From assembly GCF_900099965.1 (NCBI RefSeq), contig NZ_FNDJ01000003.1, forward strand, positions 248,001 through 312,000: 64,000 nt of DNA, read 5' to 3'. The stretch comes from Nonomuraea jiangxiensis. GTDB taxonomy: Bacteria > Actinomycetota > Actinomycetes > Streptosporangiales > Streptosporangiaceae. How positions within the stretch are numbered: the stretch's first letter is position 1; each line of letters opens with the position of its first letter. The notes beneath the pieces were generated by a model that was given only the letters and a program-made list of their open reading frames with translations, made no database searches and was not told the origin of the DNA. The translations under genes were made by a program, and so were the position numbers. Shown in pieces: positions 61,567 to 64,000 of this stretch.

Positions 61567-61880
61567 CCCAAGTCTGGGCGGCACCGCCGAGGTGTGGGTC
61601 AGTCGTCCCAGCCGGGTGGGGGCCGAGCTCGCACAACGCGCGGCTGGACAGGCTGACGGTCAGCCGGGAGGCCACGCTCTGAGCCTGGTCAGGATTGGTG
61701 ACGACGTGGTCCGTGTCATTTTCGTGGCCAGGCCACGTGCCTCGGTCGATCCAGATCGTCGTGGGAGAGAATCCCGGCGTGGCAGAGATGGGCGCATGAC
61801 GAAACGCCAGCATCTGATCCGTAGTCGGGTACCGCTGGATGGGGAAACGTGGTGGGACAGCTCGTCGCCCGAGCAGGGGT

Positions 61881-61946
61881 AGCCGGCCTCAACGATGCTT
61901 GGATCTGGTTGGTGCCCTCGTAGATTTGGGTGCTATCAGGCCGTGC
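61881..61946 (-). pseudogene. C-terminal remnant of an acyl-CoA dehydrogenase gene
   Basis: Minus-strand reading gives QIYEGTNQIQ, the near-invariant C-terminal motif of acyl-CoA dehydrogenases, whose Glu lies in the flavin/CoA active site in several subfamilies. The frame is closed eight codons upstream by TGA, and the text past the motif is not dehydrogenase-like. Twenty-two codons are left of a gene that is normally near 380 codons. Confidence 0.6.
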
Positions 61947-62001
61947 ATTTCAGATACCGCGAAGATCAGCGTAAGCGGGCTGCTGAGCAGGCAATCTGCC
62001 T

Positions 62002-62298
62002 ATGGTCGTCTCTCGTTACTTCCTGGCGGCTTTCGGGGCTTTCGGAACAGCGACGGAACAGGAGACCTCACCCGCCAGGAGGCCAGGATTGGCCAACTCG
62101 CAGGTACATCGGGCTCAATTGGCTGAGCTCCTGGAAGAACTCGCGTTCGTCCGTTCGCTGCGCCAGTTGGAACAGGTGCCGAGCCCTCTCCTGCAGCCGG
62201 TGGCGCTTGCTGTGGTGGCAATCGCCGCAGTGCCACTGTTCGTCCCGGTGCGGGTGGCAGGTTGGATCGGCTTCACCTTGATCAGGCCCGCTGGATAG
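62002..62298 (+). CDS. Doubtful small membrane protein
   Basis: A 98-residue frame from ATG 62002 with a helical middle (AQLAELLEELAFVRSLRQ) and one hydrophobic segment (LALAVVAIAAVPLFVPVRV-like). The start lacks a ribosome site and I recognise no family. It precedes the thioredoxin-like gene by 72 bases and could be a remnant of a membrane redox partner gene, which often stands in that place. Confidence 0.28.
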   Translation: MVVSRYFLAAFGAFGTATEQETSPARRPGLANSQVHRAQLAELLEELAFVRSLRQLEQVPSPLLQPVALAVVAIAAVPLFVPVRVAGWIGFTLIRPAG

Positions 62299-62370
62299 CG
62301 ACCGCTTCGCCCGGCTTGACCTGTACTATCCTGGCCGCTCCGCAAAGGCTCAAACATTGAGGATTTCGCC

Positions 62371-62922
62371 ATGCCAGTCCTGTGGGCCGCATTAGCGATT
62401 GTCGGTGCCATCTGCCTGCTTAATCTCTTGCTCACCATCGCAGTGATCCGGCGCCTTCGAGAGCACACCGAGCTGATCAACCGAGGAAACGCGCAGGCCT
62501 CCGGGCAGGGCGAGATCACCCTGCCCGCCGGAGCCCGGGTCGGCGACTTCCGCGTCGTGACGGGCGACAACCGGGAGGTGACCCGTGATGATCTTCGGGA
62601 AGGCCTGCTCGTGGCCTTCTTCTCGCCGCGTTGCCCGTCCTGCGAGGAGCAGAAACCCGCCTTCGTACGGTACGCGTCCGGCTTGTCAGGCGGGCGCGAC
62701 GATGTGATAGCAGTGCTGCTGGGCTCGCCCGAGGAGTTGGAGGGCCTGCGCGAGGAGCTGAGCGGGGTCGCGCAGATTGTCATCGAGGCGGACGTCGAGG
62801 GCGACATGTCCACGGCATTCGGCCTCAGCGGATACCCGGCCTTCTGCCTTATGGGCCAGGACGGTGTTCTCGCGGTGACGGGTTACCGGGTCGACATCCT
62901 TCCTGGGTACGTAGCCCTGTGA
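62371..62922 (+). CDS. Membrane-anchored TlpA/thioredoxin-like protein
   Basis: The 183-residue protein has one N-terminal membrane helix (residues about 5-25, ALAIVGAICLLNLLLTIAV). A redoxin fold follows, with AFFSPRCPSCEEQKPAF, the CxxC pair (Cys88, Cys91), and the cis-Pro loop GYPAFCLMG. The CPSC motif is of the type found in MauD- and TlpA-like disulfide reductases. It is translationally coupled to the ABC exporter gene (GTGA). In other actinomycetes this pair accompanies peptide or methylamine-dehydrogenase-like maturation genes. Confidence 0.85.
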   Translation: MPVLWAALAIVGAICLLNLLLTIAVIRRLREHTELINRGNAQASGQGEITLPAGARVGDFRVVTGDNREVTRDDLREGLLVAFFSPRCPSCEEQKPAFVRYASGLSGGRDDVIAVLLGSPEELEGLREELSGVAQIVIEADVEGDMSTAFGLSGYPAFCLMGQDGVLAVTGYRVDILPGYVAL

Positions 62923-64000
62923 CCACCGGCATACGGGTGGCCGGCGCCGCCTGGCGGCTGGCCTGGCGGGTCGCGGCGCGTACGACCATCGCTCAGTTCG
63001 TGCTGACGGTGCTGGGCGCAGGCGCGCCCGTCGCCGTGGCTTGGCTGACGAAGGTTGTCTTCGATCAGCTGAGCGCCCCCGGGGGCCCCGCGGACCTGAT
63101 GTGGCCGATCATCGGTCTGGTCACCGCAGGCGTGATGACGGCGGTGCTGGCGCAGGTGCTGCACTACCTGCGGGCCGAGCAGGGACGGATCGTCGCACTC
63201 GCCGCCCTCGACCAGCTCTACACCGCGGTCAACAGGTTGGTCGGTCTGGGGCGGTTCGAGGACCCGCAGTTCGCGGATCGGCTGCGCTTCGCCCGTCACG
63301 CCGGCGGGTCCGGACCGGTCGAGATCATGACCGTGAGCTTGAACCTGCTCCAGCAGGTCCTGGTGACCGCGGGGTTCGTCGTCTCACTGGTCACCGTCAG
63401 TCCTGCTCTGGCGCTCGCCGTCCTGGTCGGTACGCTCCCCGCCGTCGGCGCCGAGTTCGCGCTCGCGCGCCGGCGGGCCGAGGCGATGAATACCGTCGGA
63501 CCGACCGAGCGGCGCGAGTTGTTCTACGGCCAACTGCTCTCCGATGTCGACGCGGCTACCGAGATCAGACTGTTCGGCGTCGGTTCCTTTCTCAGGGAAC
63601 GGATGCTCCGCGAACGCCGTACCGCGAACCAGGTGCAGCGGGCGATGGACCGGCGGGCCCTGAGCACGGAGGCGGGGCTCACCATGCTCTCAACCGCGGT
63701 TGCGGGCGGCTGCCTGGTCTGGGTGGTCAACGCCGCGGCCAACGGAACGGTAACCGTAGGCGACGTGGCCATGCTGGTCGCCGCGGTCGCCGCAGTGCAG
63801 ACGGCTTTGCTCGGCATGGTGCGCGATGCAGCGGGAGCGCACACCCAGCTGCTGATGTTCAGTCACTACCTCGCCGTCGTAGAAGCGGAGCCGGATCTGC
63901 CGGTGCCGGCCCGCACCCGTCCGGTGGCACCGTTGCGGCACGGCATCGAGCTGCGTGACGTCTGGTTTCGGTACCGTGAGGATCTTCCGTGGGTACTGCG
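62919..64000 (+). CDS. ABC exporter, fused transmembrane and nucleotide-binding domains (3' end cut by window edge)
   Basis: GTG 62919 begins a frame that is open to the right edge, 360 residues visible. Five or six membrane helices cover residues about 20-300 (TIAQFVLTVLGAGAPVAVAW, VLVTAGFVVSLVTVSPALAL, MLSTAVAGGCLVWVVNAA). The coupling loop DVDAATEIRLFGVG is typical of type IV (B-type) exporters. The nucleotide-binding domain begins at GIELRDVWFRYRED; its Walker motifs lie beyond the window. The substrate is likely a peptide or hydrophobic compound, given the coupled TlpA-like gene. Confidence 0.87.
   Translation, partial: MTTGIRVAGAAWRLAWRVAARTTIAQFVLTVLGAGAPVAVAWLTKVVFDQLSAPGGPADLMWPIIGLVTAGVMTAVLAQVLHYLRAEQGRIVALAALDQLYTAVNRLVGLGRFEDPQFADRLRFARHAGGSGPVEIMTVSLNLLQQVLVTAGFVVSLVTVSPALALAVLVGTLPAVGAEFALARRRAEAMNTVGPTERRELFYGQLLSDVDAATEIRLFGVGSFLRERMLRERRTANQVQRAMDRRALSTEAGLTMLSTAVAGGCLVWVVNAAANGTVTVGDVAMLVAAVAAVQTALLGMVRDAAGAHTQLLMFSHYLAVVEAEPDLPVPARTRPVAPLRHGIELRDVWFRYREDLPWVL

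Larger units (their letters stand above)
61286..62370. other. About 1.1 kb decayed region with gene fragments
   Basis: No full-length gene with a family signature lies here, codon usage is irregular, and stop codons are frequent in all frames. The stretch holds an HTH-like fragment (61399-61566), an acyl-CoA dehydrogenase remnant on the minus strand (61881-61946), a doubtful small reading frame (62002-62298) and otherwise nothing that I can identify. It marks a junction between the older chromosome and the ABC exporter genes to the right. Confidence 0.6.

Noticed and set aside
1..64000. tRNA, rRNA, riboswitch or replication-origin signals
   Set aside because: I looked in the larger gaps for tRNA-like arms and CCA ends, conserved riboswitch cores and clustered DnaA boxes and saw none that I could support.

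Overview
The window is GC-rich, densely coded DNA with frequent GTG and TTG starts and many 1-4 base start/stop overlaps. It comes from a filamentous actinomycete, probably of the Streptosporangiales type; the order is inference, the phylum is secure. Marker genes are a full WhiB protein, DUF3499, the coenzyme F420 genes fbiA, fbiB and fbiC, two LytR-CpsA-Psr (LCP) proteins and a SigE-type sigma factor. The left end (isomerase, manB, DUF3499, metallopeptidase-like gene, whiB, fbiA, fbiB, then manC) has the same order as the Mycobacterium tuberculosis Rv3256c-Rv3264c neighbourhood. I saw no rRNA, tRNA, CRISPR array or intact insertion sequence.

Region 1 (1-8.2 kb) is a leftward run: a sugar-phosphate isomerase, a Trm112-like zinc peptide, phosphomannomutase, DUF3499, a DUF5719 envelope protein, a large membrane glycosyltransferase and whiB with a strong terminator. 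Region 2 (8.5-18.3 kb) holds a membrane protein with a long YGQQPP-repeat tail, then fbiAB and fbiC of F420 synthesis. A secreted chitin-type lytic polysaccharide monooxygenase and a substrate-binding/VWA protein sit between fbiAB and fbiC.

Region 3 (18.4-47 kb) is a surface-glycopolymer locus. It has manC, at least six glycosyltransferases, two polytopic GT-C-like enzymes, two flippase-like LPG_synthase_TM proteins around a methyltransferase, an acyltransferase, and two LCP ligases. At its centre (36.4-44.3 kb) lie a CTP-type nucleotidyltransferase, a glycerol-1-phosphate-dehydrogenase-like enzyme, two CDP-alcohol phosphotransferases, an IspD/TarI-like cytidylyltransferase fused to a decayed SDR, and a TagF-like polymerase. 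I read this as a pathway for a CDP-activated polyol phosphate polymer or lipid; glycerol 1-phosphate is the most interesting candidate substrate. It is the best candidate for an undescribed system here.

Region 4 (46.9-61.3 kb) is accessory chromosome. It holds a STAS antagonist, an acetyltransferase coupled to an F420-type LLM oxidoreductase, several secreted or lipoprotein genes and a tiny secreted peptide. It also has an alpha/beta hydrolase with an AraC regulator, a transposase-like HTH fused to a MarR-like domain divergent from a serine hydrolase, and a sigma factor with two secreted or membrane partners.

Region 5 (61.3-62.4 kb) is a decayed stretch with gene fossils, including the C-terminal signature of an acyl-CoA dehydrogenase. 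A thioredoxin-like protein coupled to an ABC exporter then runs off the right edge and may open another cluster.
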